A stretch of 44,590 nucleotides of DNA from Actinomadura roseirufa. GTDB taxonomy: Bacteria > Actinomycetota > Actinomycetes > Streptosporangiales > Streptosporangiaceae. The translations under genes were made by a program, and so were the position numbers. A model generated the notes under the pieces. That model did no database searches and was not told where the DNA came from. It worked only from the letters and a program-made list of their open reading frames with translations. Location of the stretch: positions 1 through 44,590 of the forward strand of contig NZ_CAACVB010000040.1 in assembly GCF_900659635.1 (NCBI RefSeq), given 5' to 3'. This document shows positions 44,526 through 44,590 of this stretch, in pieces (position 1 is the stretch's first letter; the number at the start of each line of letters is the position of its first letter).

Positions 44526-44590
44526 TCAACTGGCTGGTGTGAGGAGCTTAGCGAGACGCTCGGCTGGGGTTTCCCAGCCGAGCGTTTTGC
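44503..44590 (-). mobile_element. IS30-family insertion sequence, right end (partial)
   Basis: On the minus strand, GGTGTTGCGATCACC lies just beyond the transposase stop and resembles IS30-family terminal repeats. The exact tip is uncertain (about 44503-44511). The element continues out of the window. Confidence 0.55.
44526..44590 (-). CDS. IS30-family transposase, C-terminal end (partial)
   Basis: The frame reads KTLGWETPAERLAKLLTPAS and stops at 44526. This is the signature end of IS30 transposases (RKTLGWxTPAExxA). Only the last ~21 codons are in the window. Confidence 0.8.
   Translation of the reverse strand, partial: KTLGWETPAERLAKLLTPAS

Overview
The window is high-GC DNA with dense, GTG-rich genes on both strands. 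Its content is typical of a filamentous actinomycete: a subtilisin-inhibitor (SSI) family protein, a GPP34/GOLPH3-like protein, a second divergent EF-Tu, several ECF-type sigma factors, XRE/TPR regulators and an IS30-type transposase. The flavour is closest to Streptosporangiales/Thermomonosporaceae (for example Actinomadura), but that placement is inference from gene families, not from a marker search. It reads as a chromosomal segment, mostly housekeeping and accessory metabolism on the left and more decayed, mobile and regulatory DNA on the right.

Layout. 0.3-3.2 kb: small membrane protein, acyl-CoA synthetase, then a scar where a methyltransferase and a convergent AraC regulator have both lost their 3' ends. 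3.2-8.4 kb: exported EEP-fold hydrolase, divergent EF-Tu, MFS exporter and arginine deiminase (apparently leaderless). 8.5-13.6 kb: anti-sigma-type ATPase, PAS-GAF-PAS histidine kinase, CytX-type HMP permease under a TPP riboswitch, and rhodanese. 13.6-20.1 kb: SSI-like lipoprotein, dispersed repeats, an ECF sigma factor with a very long disordered tail translationally coupled to a one-pass membrane protein, and a divergent exopolysaccharide locus (membrane protein plus fused deacetylase/glycosyltransferase). 20.3-23.7 kb: TenA, OYE-family reductase, Rid protein, divergent MarR with a clear tandem operator, and GPP34 protein. 23.9-27.4 kb: copper operon copZ / His-rich exported protein / copA behind a CsoR-like box. 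27.5-28.0 kb: non-coding DNA with a cluster of DnaA-box-like 9-mers.

28-38 kb: membrane-anchored EEP protein, remnant of an XRE/TPR regulator, a sigma-like protein coupled to a membrane-anchored seven-blade WD40 protein, Fpg/Nei glycosylase, an ECF41 sigma factor with a matching promoter facing a small divergent gene, FMN-dependent azoreductase, a solitary clpP facing a LysR gene, and an SDR lacking its catalytic Tyr/Lys facing another LysR gene. 38-44.6 kb: two small exported proteins, a LuxR remnant, a TPR protein, a frameshifted tyrosine recombinase remnant, an XRE/TPR regulator, a small gene apparently cut by an insertion sequence, and the 3' end of an IS30-family transposase at the window edge.

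Most promising for novelty: the sigma/WD40 transmembrane module, the long-tailed ECF sigma with its coupled membrane partner, the ECF41 promoter facing an uncharacterised 94-residue protein, the dispersed ~75-bp repeat, and the DnaA-box cluster away from dnaA.
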